From assembly GCA_900155495.1 (NCBI GenBank), contig FTLJ01000514.1, positions 43,422 through 107,421 on the forward strand: a stretch of 64,000 nt of DNA, in the 5' to 3' direction. Origin of the DNA: Porogramme epimiltina. Lineage: Eukaryota > Basidiomycota > Agaricomycetes > Polyporales > Polyporaceae. Below the pieces are notes generated by a model. It made no database searches, was not told the origin of the DNA, and saw nothing but the letters and a program-made list of their open reading frames with translations. Made by a program: the position numbers and the translations under genes. Numbering within the stretch: the first letter of the stretch is position 1; every line of letters starts with the position of its first letter. Below are positions 21,549-33,311 of this stretch, in pieces.

Positions 21549-22599
21549 TCATGCCGTTTTCTTCGTGCCAACGGCGTTTTGCCCAGATCCAGTCGTGTTG
21601 GCTTGGGCTTCAAGCTGCGCAGCCCACAGCGCGGCACCGACGGTATTCGTGAAACTGAACAACAACCCTACAAGAGGGATAAAGTTAAGAAGTAGAGTCA
21701 TCATCCCGAACCTGCAAAAGAGGCGTTTGTCAGCTAGGGCCTTGTTCCGTACCCTGAGTGCTGAAAGCACGCCAGATCTCATGAAGAGAAAGACCGCGTC
21801 AGATAATAGCAGGCTTACGCGGTGTACTGGGCCCTGCGGCTCTCGACAAACTCCACGCGCTGGCTTCCTGAGAGCCCCTTGATTTGGAAGTAATGTTCAT
21901 GCCATCCGGGGCCACTCTTGTGCCCGTTGTATAGCAGGAAGAGCGCGGTTCCGACAGCAGGGATCGCATTGAGTGGGAGCGTGAGGATGTATCGCAGGAC
22001 ACCATCCCCAGAGAACGCTTGAAGAGGCTTCACCAAGGTTCCTCCGATCGTCCGTACCGCAGAAGTCTGCATGCGCGTCTTTCCACTGCGCACAAGCCCG
22101 CCCTGACCTTGCGCGAGGAGCGTTGCATCGAACACGTGTGTGAGGGCTGGATCGAGGAACAGGGTGCGGGCGAAGGCGGAAATGAGGAGCACAGACTCGG
22201 CGCCGACCACTATGAGTGCAATAAGCGGCGCAAGCGGCCCAGTGAATATCGCTAGGAAGGCCATCTGCGGGACGAAGGTGAAGAATGCGAGGGCGGCGAA
22301 TATGACGACGGAGGTGATGAGCGACTTGAGTAGAGCGTATCGAACCGAGAGAATGATTCTAGGATCTAAGCAGCGAGTAAGTCAGAATGTACACCCTTCA
22401 CAGTCGAAACTTTGCATTGTCAGCACTCACGCGTTATAGAGAACATGATTCCGCGGATTGGCCAGAGCCATGCCAGAGAAGAGAATGCGACCCAGCTTTG
22501 GGAAGCTGCCTCTTGAGCTTCCTGCTGCAGCCGTTGGAGTAACGTGTTACTGGAATCAACTCGCATTTGGGCAGGCGGCGGCTTTCTATGTTCGGACAT
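21549..22599 (-). CDS. Multi-pass membrane protein, EI24/RRT8-like
   Basis: Three exons, 22599-22431, 22365-21819 and 21711-21549, with matching phases give 292 aa. A soluble N-terminus of about 40 residues is followed by an amphipathic Trp-rich segment (SLAWLWPIRGIMFSI). Four or more hydrophobic spans follow: SVVIFAALAFFTFVPQ, LAIFTGPLAPLIALIVVG, YILTLPLNAIPAVGTALFLL, and LLLNFIPLVGLLFSFTN. Layout and motifs such as FLDPALTHVFDATLL resemble the fungal EI24-like / outer spore wall RRT8 group, but that link comes from memory and is only moderately sure. The C-terminus is short and polar. The second intron, 107 bp, is longer than the first. Role is unknown; a lipid-droplet or ER membrane location would fit the RRT8 group. 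Confidence 0.7.
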
Positions 22600-22818
22600 G
22601 GTGGTGGTAGTGGTCCAACGAGTTGGAGGAAACGCCCAGAAGCAGTAACAGGAGGATGCGATGACGTCATCTCACTATATCTGCTCCCTCAGCTTCGGCG
22701 CTAATTCGTGTAGGCAATCCCACTACTGCACTGACCAGGGAATGCACCTGAAACATAGAAGGGTATAATAGATCTCGTAACTAGAAGCAGGGGTAAGACG
22801 TGAGGGAGATGCATGTCC

Positions 22819-24026
22819 TCAGCGGCCCTTGAGCTCCTCCTCCAACCATTCCCAAAGGTTCTTCGCGAGATCCGCGTCATACGCCGCTTTATTCCAGCAT
22901 TGCATCTCGCGCGCCCACGGTACAAGCCACTACAGGGCCCACTGTCAGCTACAGAAGTCGTAATGCCTAATCACAGTCCTACCTTCCCATTCAACCTGAC
23001 AGGATCAGGTGCAGTGCCAGCGTACAGCGGCGTCAGCGCGCCCATGGACGGCGGGCGCAAGATAGGGTCCTACAGTTCCATGAGCGACAGAAGGGCCACA
23101 CGAGACACCAAATCCGGCGTACCAACAGCCTATACCTCAGGCCTTTTGCGGTTGTCATCATGTCCGTCCTAAGGATTCCTGGGTGGAGCGCGACGCTCAC
23201 GATTCCCTGGTCACCATACCGCCGCGCGAGTTCAAATGCGACCAGGATCGCGCCGAGCTTGCTCTGGCTGTACAACTCCTCCATGTTGCGCTTCCGGCGC
23301 GCCGGACCGTCCTTAAACGTGTCGAAGCGCATCTGCCCAATGTACGAGTACGCGGACGCAGTCGACACGATGCGCGCATGCTTGTCGGGGGAAGATGCGA
23401 CGCCACGAAGCAGAGCGGGGAGGAGCAGCTGGGTGAAGAGGAAGGTGCCGAGCACGTTCGTGCCAAACTGCATGTCGTACCCATCGGGCGTCACTTTGTC
23501 TGGCGCGCACATGACACCTCTGTCAGATATGGGTAAATAGCATGCCGGCGAAGGTGAAGAGCAAAAAACGCATACGCGTTGTTGAACAGGACGTGCAGGG
23601 CCTCTTCTTTTGCCAGGAAGTCTTCGGCCGCCTTTCTGATGGATTGGAAGTCAGTGAGGTCGAGCGGGATGTAGATGGCTTCTTTCCCCGTCTCCTGTTT
23701 GAGATTGTCGATGACCGCATGGGCAGTATCACGGTTGCGAGCTGCCAGATAGACCTTTGCGTTGTGCTTGAGGAGCTCTTTCACAATCTCTATGCCTATT
23801 CCGGCATTCCCTCCTACATAGAATCAGAACACAATGACGAAGGGTGTCATTGCTCTGCCAACAAAATACAATGAGAAATATGCGCACCCGTGACGAGCAT
23901 AACTCTCCCCGACAAATCGGGGATTTGCTCGGCGGTAAACTGCGCTTGAGGCGCCAAGTATGAATGCTGGAGAATCTTCAGCGAGCCTACTGACTCTGTC
24001 CATAAGCCCGACACGAGAGACGCCAT
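22819..24026 (-). CDS. Short-chain dehydrogenase/reductase, retinol-dehydrogenase type
   Basis: NAD(P)-dependent oxidoreductase of the SDR superfamily; the substrate cannot be read from sequence. Exons 24026-23888, 23813-23576, 23519-23123, 23069-22983 and 22929-22819 give 323 aa with consistent phases. After about 40 residues comes the Rossmann cofactor motif TGGNAGIG, then VYLAARNRD, LDLTD, LFNNAGVM, a Ser-Ala-Tyr stretch (STASAYSYIG) and the catalytic YSQSK (Tyr-x-x-x-Lys), followed by VALHPGILRT. This order matches the WWOX/retinol dehydrogenase subgroup. The C-terminus has MGALTPLYAGTAPDPVRLNGK, also usual for the group. No signal peptide is seen. A second, different SDR gene lies about 640 bp further upstream, in the same direction. 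Confidence 0.9.
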
Positions 24027-24432
24027 CTTGAATCTGCGGATGGCGACACGCTATCGACAACTGGGGATGAATGGAAGGCCTGAGGAGCGTGGGTACTTCA
24101 TGAATGTTGTTGTCGAAACTTTATGTGAGGCGCGCTGTCGAAGCCAGCACCTCGGCGAGCCGTCCAGCGTGACCGCTGCAGATACCATCCATGATGAACG
24201 GTCTGTTGTCGCACTCTGTTGACATAGCCGGACCTGATGCCAGAAGCAGGTAATTACATACTATGCGGGGGAGGCCATTTGAGCTCATAGAATCAATGCA
24301 CCTGATAACGAGACTCAGGGGGCAATGATGGACGCTGCAACAAAGTAAGAGCTCTTGCTGTGCATTGCCACAAGCCTCGCACAATTTGATGGCGCATGTG
24401 GACGACTCCAAGTGATGAGAGGAAAACAAAAA

Positions 24433-24511
24433 TGACCACCGCAGGGGTCGAACCTGCAATCTCCTGATTACCCAATCGTAGTCAGACGCGATGCCATTTC
24501 GCCAGGCGGCC
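24433..24511 (-). tRNA. tRNA-Arg(ACG): tRNA-Arg(ACG) with a short intron
   Basis: On the minus strand the acceptor GGCCGCC pairs with GGTGGTC using two G-U pairs, with discriminator A. The T arm is GCAGG-TTCGACC-CCTGC. The anticodon loop begins CTACGA, giving anticodon ACG; a 7-nt intron then separates it from the 3' stem TCAGG. A T-rich run (TTTTTGTTTT) follows as a Pol III terminator. It reads CGU and, through inosine, CGC and CGA arginine codons. Confidence 0.9.
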
Positions 24512-24667
24512 GATATATTGGGCATTACGGCAATGTATATGTTCAGATCACAAACTGCTTTGGTAATCCCTAGTTCCAACTTTTGCCTGATACTTGAAAG
24601 GTTCGTAGTCAATCCAAACTCAGCCGCACAACATGCCACAGCAAAGACAAAGTGGCATGTCTCGGTC

Positions 24668-25814
24668 CTAATAAAGGGCGTACTCTTCGCCAGTGTGCGC
24701 AAAGAATTTCCCGTTGTCAGTCGTGGTGAGCCCGTGCACAACCTTGAGCTGTGCCCCGACGGACTGCTCCACAGTCTGCGCGCCGAACGACGGGAACCCC
24801 AGGGAAACGAAAAACTGTCCCGGTTTCTCAAAAAGGTCCGTCTTGTCGACAGATTCTGGTAAGTTGTGCTGTCAGCCTTGCGTCGCCCACAGCATACCCC
24901 CGGTCCGACAATTGCGACCCAACAGTAAGGACGACTCACCCGGGACGTCCACCAGAGTGTCCGACGTGTCAACGAGGCCGGGGCTGAGAGTGATGACGGT
25001 GAAGCCCTCAGGCGCGAGCTTGACGGCCCACTTGGTCGCCGCGACGAGCGAGGCGGCCTTCGTCATCCCGTAGGCGGTCATGCCGTCGATTTTCGCAGCG
25101 CGGATGAATTTGGGGTCGACGCCCGCGGTGCCGATCACGACGATGCGCTTGGTGGGGCCTGCGCGAAGGAGAGGCAGGAACGCGTGGATGGAGTGGATGA
25201 CTCCGAGAGCATTGATCTTGAACTGCGGGGTACGGGGTGCGATTGAGTCAGTTAGAACGAGGCATCGCCACGGCCCCAATGACCCTGTTGTGACGCTGAG
25301 ACCCACCGACGTGATAAAGTCCTCATCAAGCTCATCCATGGTCGCGCTGTCATAGAACGTGTTGGAATATGGCAGATCATCGATAGAAGAGAACGCACAA
25401 GGAATCGAAGCCCTTCTGAACCGATTCGAGGTCCATGCGTGCGGCGTTGTGAATCAGATAGTCGAGGGAACCGCCGGTCTTGTCAGCTACCTGTTTAGCA
25501 GCACGCTGGAGGAGTATATCTAGTGAGCTAGTGAACTATAGTTTCATCTCGTAGTGTTCCCACCTCCAGAGACCCGTAGTCCGTCACGTCAGCCTCGAGG
25601 ATGTGCACTTTTTTCAGTCCCACAGCCGCGGCAGTAAGGTGGTTCGAGGACCGTGCAGAGCGCACAATGGGGAAGACCGTTGCGTCGGGAATGGCTGCCT
25701 ACATGATCGGTCAGAGTCCGAAATTACAGGAACGATAAGATCGAAGCGAACCAGCTGACGGATATATTCGAGGCCAATGCCGCGAGAAGCTCCAATGACG
25801 GCATAGGAAGGCAT
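24668..25814 (-). CDS. Short-chain dehydrogenase/reductase, CsgA/sniffer-like
   Basis: A second SDR enzyme, 271 aa, from six exons: 25814-25752, 25698-25564, 25505-25399, 25346-25307, 25222-24940, 24855-24668. The protein starts almost directly with the cofactor motif GASRGIGLEYIRQL, continues with ILEADVTDYGSL and YLIHNAA, and has the catalytic YGMTKAA (Tyr-x-x-x-Lys) followed by VITLSPGLVDT. The layout fits the short carbonyl-reductase-like SDRs rather than the retinol dehydrogenase type of its neighbour. Substrate unknown. No targeting signal seen. A TATA box lies about 100 bp upstream of the ATG. The tRNA-Arg lies just downstream. Confidence 0.9.
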
Positions 25815-25914
25815 GCTGGCAATAGGATTCAAGAGGAAGGTCGGTACGCTTTCGAAGGTGATTGCGAGGAGATGCGCGGTCTGGTGACGGGGCAGAGTCG
25901 CGGGCCATAGGCTA

Positions 25915-25922
25915 CTTATATA
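25915..25922 (-). promoter_or_regulatory. TATA box for the second SDR gene
   Basis: TATATAAG on the minus strand, about 100 bp upstream of the ATG at 25814, a good core-promoter position. Confidence 0.55.
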
Positions 25923-27931
25923 ACGCCCCCGCGATGGTTTTATTGCCTATACTAGAGCATTAAATTCTACTACACCACTCACAGCGTACTCACAGAGTTT
26001 CGGAGCTTGATGTGGGTCCACCGGTCGGGAAGGTCGAGCGGGAGGGGAAAGCGGTTGTGTAGAGCGGAAAACGGGCTTTAAAGACACCGCAGTACTCCGA
26101 TCGGAGCATGGGTTGCTCAAATTCCTTACCGGCTGATGCTCCCGCTCTGGGTGGAGGTCGGGGATGTTAACAGGACCCGCAGAATCAGGGACTTGGTGGC
26201 AGTGTCGCTAGCAGAACGGCAAGCAACGACTTCAATTCAAGCCATAGTGAAGTCATAGTGACAAAGAGGTCTTACCTGAGCTCCTATTCCGAACAAGGAG
26301 GATAGACCACCATCGACAGGTTGGTGATAGTTGTTGAGTTGGCGCGACTTCATAGTACGGAGAAATGAGCCCTTAGCAAAATTATCTCTACTAAACCACG
26401 GCGTTTAGTTAGATTCAGGATAATCCCTTGTTGCAACGATGAGAATACACACCTGAGAGCCGATGCCATGGCCGAACTTCCCGCTTCTGAGACGACCATG
26501 TGAGTCGCCCTCGGCTCTTTGAGGCGCTCAATCCAGACCGTATATTACCTTCATCTCCGAGTTGGGGCGGGTGGCCTGACTTCAGATCAGATTATCCTGC
26601 TCATAGATCACATATCCATAACTTCACGGCGACAGGAGCACCGCTGTCCTGCGAGTACAGCTCAAAATACTTACCTCTGCCCTCGCGACACGTGATATGA
26701 ACTCGCAGTTCGCACCTCTAGCGCGCAGAACAAGACTAACTTAGGCTTGCCATGAGCTCACAAGCCACGCAATGCTGAAAGAATGCCTTCAGTGTCTGTC
26801 AAGAGGACTACAAGAGCTGTGAACGCACGAGGGCCTCGTAGGTGGCAGCGCCAGCGTATCGGCAGGGAAGGTTACACGAAGCTCCAGGGCGCGCATCACA
26901 TTTTGGAGTCCGGGAAGTGCCCTATGGGCGCGTTCATTCGAATAATGAAACTTCCCATGCGAGACAGAACGTTCGCGGCATGGCCAGCAACAACGCCACC
27001 TGGGGAGAATGGTGCGGCGTAAGTGCGACGTTTGTATTCATGGAAGGAAAGGCTCACCCTTCAATGACGCTCGACAGCGACTTCGGGTGCTCCTTATGGC
27101 TTAGAACGTCAAGGATAGCCTCCTGCGGGTGGCGGACGGAGCCTGCCCCCCCACACGGCCCCACTGTGGCATGTAGGTGCAGCGGATAAGTCGCGGACGC
27201 AGTGCCTTCATGTCACAGTGACGCCCGCGCCGCTGACGACAGCTTCAGCTTCTGAACCTAACACGGATCAACACCATCTATGAAACCTCGCCCGCGCGGA
27301 CGCACGAACGACAGCATGCAGCTCGCCGCCCCCCGCGTCCCCGAAGCCAGCGCCGCGCGCTCCGACGCGGACCTAGGCCTGCGCACCTCGTCGCGAGCCG
27401 CGAGTCGCCACCAGGGCGTGCGCGCGTCCCACAGCCGCTCTTCCGCGTCCACTTACCTACAGCGTTCCCGCCGCCGCACGGGCGCACGCACGCTTCACGA
27501 ACGTTCTCGAGAACACACGCGCGCGGGCACGGTGGGAATGGAGGAAGCCGCGACCGGCGTAAATAGCATAAGGTAAGCCCCACCCAGGCCCAGCAGACCC
27601 GACGCGCCCTCTGCGAGTAATCCCCGCGCAGGACGCCTTCCCGCTCTCAGATCCCAGCAGACGCGGCCGCACACGAGGCACCGCGTGCGCGCGCGCCCCC
27701 GCGCGCAGTACGTAAACGACGAAGCCCCGGCCGCCCACGACGCGGCCTTCGATCCCTACACGCGGCCGCGCGGAAGGCGTCCTGCACCCACCCGCGGCGC
27801 GGCCCCGTCAGCAGCGCGAAGCCCCGAGGCGCGCGCGATAGAGCCTTTGAGGTGCCCAGACCGCGGTGTGCGCCGCGCGCGGTGGTTTTTTTTCTCTTTC
27901 TTCTTCTTCCTGCGCTCCGCCCTCGGTGCGT
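25923..27931. other. Long intergenic stretch, no convincing gene
   Basis: About 2 kb. The part up to roughly 27.2 kb has only short frames with no motifs. From 27.28 to 27.93 kb it becomes very GC-rich, and long open frames appear on both strands, as expected from base composition alone. None shows a family motif. This GC-rich end is the 3' flank of the phosphatase gene. Confidence 0.5.
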
Positions 27932-28788
27932 TCAGCTGTGCGAGCTCCTCCTCGTCATCGCGACCGGCGCTGGGGCGCGGGGTGCCCACTGTGCGTGCTC
28001 CGGCGCGGGCGCGTATCCATGCGAGTGCGAGTATGAGAGGGAGTGCGAGTGCGAGTGCGAGCGGGCGCGGACGTGTGGGGGCGCCGGGGCCTCGCTGGGG
28101 AGGTAATAGTGCTGGCGTTGTGGGATGACGCGGGGGATGACTCTCGGCGGGGGGATGACTCTGGGCACGGGGCGCCACGCCTTGTAGAGTTTGCGCGCGT
28201 CGTGGAGGCGCTTGTGGAAGACGTCGAGCTGGCGGCGGAAGCCCGGGTTGGGGCAGACGATCTCGCGCCTGGCGACGACGTGCGCGAGCGCGTCGGTGGG
28301 GTGCATCCCGCGCTCGGCGACGAGGTACGCGCAGACGGCGGTGGCGGAGCGTGACATGCCCATCGCGCAGTGGACCTGATGAACGCGTCAGCTGAGGCTT
28401 CCATCGATCGAGCCATGGAGCGACGACGACGTACGAGAACAACGTTGCGGTCGTCTTCCTCGAGCGCCGCCCTGATGAACGCGTTCGTAGTGTCAAAGTG
28501 GCGGAGGATGTCTGCGCCTTCAACGTCTTGGATGGGAATGTGCAATGCCTTGAGTTTCGGTTGCATGCGCGGATACTTGGGGCGCTGCTCGATGAGGGAC
28601 ACGACGTGCGTCACCCCGAGCGCGGTGAGCTGGTCCTCATCCACGGCGGTATAGAGCCCCGATAGCCAAAGACGCGGGAGGATTCTGGACGCCTTGCGGG
28701 TGAGCATTGCGACCTGGCGAGGGTGCAGCGGCCCCGGGCGGCGACTGGAGCCCTTCGCGTTGGCCTTGGAGGATGAGAAAGAGAACAT
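27932..28788 (-). CDS. Dual-specificity protein phosphatase
   Basis: Removes phosphate from Tyr and Ser/Thr of target proteins. Two exons, 28788-28435 and 28375-27932, give 265 aa. The core begins with ILPRLWLSGLYTAVDEDQL, continues with the general-acid loop HIPIQDVEGADI, and has the active-site signature VHCAMGMSRSAT (HCx5R: Cys nucleophile and phosphate-binding Arg). The single intron falls right before that signature. The C-terminal ~90 residues are Pro/Arg-rich with a Ser-His repeat (ARSHSHSHSLSYSHSHGYAP) and look disordered. This tail is coded by tandem GAGTGC-type hexamers, a likely site of repeat-length change. The target pathway cannot be inferred. The phosphatase domain is small and atypical-DUSP-like, with no MAPK-docking domain. 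Confidence 0.9.
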
Positions 28789-30312
28789 GGCGGGAGAGCG
28801 GAAGAGCGAGCAGGGGAATGGGGCGGTATCGCGCTAGGGGTGGCCGAGTTGCTTCATATACTAATCGCCCGGCGCAGTTACATACTAGTGACTGACGCGG
28901 GGACGGTGACGGCAGGTACGTTCTCGCGCGTGGGCGACGATCGCTCAGGTGCCCAAGAAGGCCGGTGGCTTGCCCATGGGTGGGTGCCACGCATGCTATG
29001 TCGAGGCTATTGCCCAGAGGCCAAATTTGAACTGGTTCAGCGAAGCAGTGCATGTGACGATAGAGCGCGTCCAGATACCTCGATCTGGGAGCTCGACGCT
29101 CGACGCACCTGAAGACGGGGCCGAACTCTATAGCCTATTGCCCCGAGGCGAACGCAGTATCCACGTTCAAAGCTTGTGTTGGTCTTCAGCACGTCGATCC
29201 CGGTGCCGACGAGCCATGCGCGGTGCAGGACGGTGACGCAACCACGCCTGCCAAGAAAGGCATATCGCGCCAGTCCGCGCTTCTCTGGCGCGCGCAGCAG
29301 CCCGCCCTGAAGCCGACCTGGTCCGTGCGCACAGCCCCGGTATATAAGCCCCTCGCCGACACGGTAGCAACTCATACTTACCTTGATGGCTCGGGCCCCT
29401 TCATGTCTTGGGTTCGTGGGCCGTGGGGGCCTCTCATAGCACGGCGACCCTGTCCCCAGGGGGCACCCGCGGTTTGTATGGGCTTCGGCTCATGCACCGT
29501 CTCAATATTTCCCTGTCCTGCTTCGGCCCTCGGGCTGGGCAGGCCACTTATTTTTTGTCGCTTCATTCCGCTAACCCTAACCCTAATGTAATAGTCAGCA
29601 CATTGATGCACTGAGTAATCCACATTGATTTGGTCGAATGAATTCCGCTTCAATATGGTGCCTTCTCAAGCACCCGTGCTCCCAAGAGCGTTCGCGCCTT
29701 CTTTTGAATTATTCCTTATCTGCCATGACTGTGCTTCATATACGTGGATTCGAAGTATCACCAAGCGCGTCCTAGCGCTACGTTATATGCCCTGAGGGGC
29801 TGACATAGACTAGAGGCATATGCGCCCCACCGAAAAAAGAAGGAAGTGAAGGATACGGTAGCATGCTTGGGCACTGACACGAAAACAGCCAGCTTGTTCT
29901 CCTGTGTAAAGGTCAAGAACATGTGGACTATGAGAAAAGGCAAGTTGGATGAGGCAGGACAACCCTAAGCACATGGACCTCATGTCACAATGGTTGAAAT
30001 AGAACGTCATAAATTAGTCCGCATGCGGACCCCAGGATCGTAAGGCGCGTAGTAGCTACAGATACATTTACACTTCATAGCGGTCATGATCTACAATAAG
30101 CAAAAAGAAAAGGTGGCCGAAACACATAGCAGACGCGAATACGAACACGGACATGAACATGAACACGTACGAGCAGCAGATCATCAAAGACGTCGAGGGA
30201 GCCTAGCGCGCCCCCGCGTGCTCAGCACGATGGCGCGACCGCCAAATAGAACCCGGATGCGCAACGAGAACCATACCAAAGGTCCGGAAAGAGCTCAGAA
30301 GCCTTGCGCGCC
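28789..30312. other. Intergenic, with telomere-like motif
   Basis: About 1.5 kb with no supported gene. It contains a plus-strand TATATAAG at about 29340 with no recognisable gene downstream, and an interstitial CCCTAA run at 29571-29586. Open frames are short and lack motifs. Confidence 0.5.
29571..29586. repeat. Interstitial telomere-like (CCCTAA)n
   Basis: The sequence reads CTAACCCTAACCCTAA, about two and a half perfect units of the TTAGGG-type telomere repeat common in filamentous fungi. It lies inside intergenic DNA, not at a contig end. Confidence 0.8.
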
Positions 30313-33237
30313 TTAAGCGCACACCGCCAACACGGCCCCGAGGACGAGCGCGATGAGCACCGCGCCCGCACCGCCGACGTGCACGTTCGCGCGCACAGCC
30401 GCGTTCACCTCCGCGTTGAGCGCAGCAGGGAGCTGCCCAATAACCGTCGCGGTCGCGATGAACGCGTCCCACGCGGCGATCGTCGCGGCGGGGTAGTTGA
30501 CCGTCGCGGTCGTCGAGACGCTCCCGACGAAGATGCCAGGCTGCCCGCGGAGCGCGTCGACCGCGAGCGACGCGAGCTCGCCCCCCGCGACGAGGATCGC
30601 GCCCGAGGAGGACAGGGAGACGACGCCGGTGTTGTTGTTGCCGAAGATGAAGTCGCGCGCGACGGTGAGGGCCTGTGGGGCGCGTGAGCTGGTAGGGGTG
30701 TGTGAGGTGGGGAAAGGGGCTTACGCGGGAGGGGGAGTTGAATGCGACGAGGTGGCCGGCGCCCTCGACGAGGATGTACGTCCAGTTGCGCTCCTGGTGG
30801 ACGACACCTGCGCTGAGGCCAGAGTCGTCGAGCCAAGGTGTGGACGGGCGGCGGGTAAAGCCCTGAGTGCCGCCAAAGGTCGTGTTCTATGTTCAAGGTG
30901 TGAGGTCAAGCGACGTCCGGGAATATGGGTTCAAGCGCGCATACCTGGATAACGATCTCGGTGCCACGGTGGGCAATGAGAGAGTCATCGTTGCCAGAGT
31001 AGAAGATAACTTTGACACCGTGCGCGGTCATGTTCGTGGCGAGCTCCGTGAGGAAAGCCATGGGCCTATTCAAGAATGAGCGAGGAACACGCAAACCGTT
31101 GTCTCGACGACACTCACTCGACACCTGTGTAGATGTCAGTCAGTAAATTCTCGTCCAAACGGCTATAACGGCAACTTACTAGGATCATTGCCGTTCTCAG
31201 GGTCTCCCAAGAACGGGTACGTAATACCACCGGCCCAGCTCTTGCTGGTGGGTGCGTGAATCGCAGCCTGGGCCGCGGGGTCTACAAATTCACTTTCAAT
31301 TTCCCATGCTAGTCAGTGAAAATTTTGTATGCTCACTGTTAAAGAAATCAGATCCGTCGATGGGGAATTCAGGGTTGAGCGCGTCGGGGACCTGATAGAC
31401 CTGTAGTAGCGAGATCACGTGAGCACCAAAGCGTTCGAGACCGCCTCCCCACGATACGTACGTCGAAGCCCTGGGTCGTGGCTGCATGCCCGAAAACCGC
31501 GTCAGCTTATTTTCCCCGCGCGAGCGGAGCGTGAGACTCACACCAAGGCGCCGAGAAGTTGAGTGCGTAGTCGATCATCTCATCGTAGATGAAGCACCCG
31601 TACCACTCGTCGATCACGCCCTGCTGGCGACCGCTCAGGTCGCGCCGCGCCAGCCAATCCGCGCGTTTCGCCTTCTGCGTGACCGAGGTGACCGCGTTAA
31701 GCGCGAACTTGGTCTTGCGCGAGCGGCCGAAACGCTGTGCGCGCGCGGCAGCTGCGAATTCATCGCGAATGGGGTTGGACGGGTTGACGAAGTGGAGCGT
31801 GGGGAAGTGGCCCGTGGTCTGTGGGTAAGTGAGGTTCAGGTCGTAGCCGCACAGGTGCTCCCTGACAGCAACGAGCGCGGGGTTCAGCGGGGACGCGGGG
31901 AGCCATAAGGGCGTGGTGGCGGACGTACTGTTCGCGGAAGTATTCAAACACCTGGGGGTCGTAGCCGATTAGTTGAGGATAAGTTTGGATGGTCGTTAGC
32001 TATGGGGTGCAACCAATCATCAGCTCTGTCCGTCACATTAGAACACGCGGAGATTACCGTAGGGACGTATTCAAACACGACTCCTGACCCGACCGTGCCG
32101 TCGCCAATGGCGAACCTGGCGATATGTACAGGCGGGTTCGCCATGCCAAAGTACGTTTTCATAATGTATGGCTAGGCCCATGTGTAAGCGATCGCATTTT
32201 CTGAGCACTACCGAATCATACTCACGATATATGTTCCGGCGTAACTCTCTCCGGTAAGATGCAATGGCCGGGTTGCCAGGCTTGGGAACACTTTCACGAG
32301 GTTAGACAGGAAGCCCATCTAGAGTGCACAACACGGTCAGCAAGGCGTCCACATTCGACATGACGGAGATGCGTACAAAGTCTCGGCCCATCTCGTCCTC
32401 ATCGTGGACTGCGGAAAACTTCTCAGTACCAATCAAGAACGCCGGAGGAAAGTGACCGACCGTAGCCGTCGGAGTCCGAAGTGGCCCAACCGACTCCACT
32501 GTGGGACGGATCAATGCGTTTCCAACATAGGAAATCTCGGGCAAACACCTACACAGGCTGGTCAATCCAAATGTAGTCCGCAACCCTGTCCCAGCTGAAC
32601 GTGTTTTCGAAAGGCTGCTGGTTGGCGTCGAGGTGAATGGGTCCGTTCTGCGAGGCGCAACCGAACATCGCGTCAGGGCGATCTGCATTTACTCCAGCTT
32701 CCCACGAGAAGACATCAACGCACCTCATAAGCGAGCCCGAGCAAGCTCGAAGAACCCGGTCTGTAACGTCGGAAAAGCAAACAGACGGCGCGTCAGGAAC
32801 AGGCGCAGCGCAAGCACGAGGCACGGCCGTGGGAGGCACGTCCTTACCCGCCATTGAGCCATATGCCCCAGGGTTCGTTGGAGCGTTCGCCGGCGGCCGC
32901 AGTGAGCGAGCCGTTCTCCTTTTCGAATCCCCAAAAGAAGAGCGTGTTGTTCGGGTGGCCGTCCCTGTTTACGCCGATGTTGCCAGCAAAGCTGCGGGGG
33001 AGCGTCCAGGTGACGCCTGGCAGCGAGTCCGTGACCTCGAAGTCTGTGCAAGAGAGAGTGTTACGTCAGGCGGTCAGTATAGGCGTGGCGAAAAGGCTTA
33101 CAGTCCTGCCAATCCGGGCTAAAATCGCCGGAAGGCTTGCCGGGGTAGTCTTGCGGCCAGCTGCTGGGAGTTGGAGGCAGCTGGGCGAGAACGAAAGGCG
33201 CGACAGCCAAGAGGGTCGCGAAGAAGAGCCCGCGCAT
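30313..33237 (-). CDS. Secreted serine carboxypeptidase (S10), copy 1
   Basis: Removes C-terminal residues from peptides, usually at acid pH, outside the cell or in the vacuole. About 17 minus-strand exons assemble into an intact protein of roughly 640 aa. It has a signal peptide (MRGLFFATLLAVAPFVLAQ), then the family start SSWPQDYPGKPSGDFSPDW. The catalytic serine is in GESYAGTY, the aspartate in YSGNDDSLIAHRG, and the histidine in EGAGHLVAFN. WGIWLNGGPGSSSLLGL is the oxyanion region. The C-terminus is hydrophobic (Ala/Val/Leu-rich), suggesting GPI anchoring. A 7-nt exon at 31124-31118 is conserved in the other copies. It is the only copy on the minus strand and the most separated one; copies 2-4 start 15 kb away. 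TATA lies about 70 bp upstream of the ATG. Confidence 0.92.
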
Positions 33238-33303
33238 GTTGGAATGCTTGGGGGAGAAGAGTCGGAAGAGGAGGGGTGTGGGGTATGTGGCTCGCTAGGA
33301 TGG

Positions 33304-33311
33304 GTATATAT
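33304..33311 (-). promoter_or_regulatory. TATA box, carboxypeptidase copy 1
   Basis: TATATATA about 70 bp upstream of the ATG. The same element at 64-74 bp is present in front of all four carboxypeptidase copies. Confidence 0.65.

Noticed and set aside
27278..27900. Open frames on both strands in very GC-rich DNA
   Set aside because: Long frames are expected from base composition. No motif, splice pattern or promoter supports any of them.
29335..29350. Plus-strand TATATAAG
   Set aside because: No supported gene lies downstream; TATA-like words are expected by chance.
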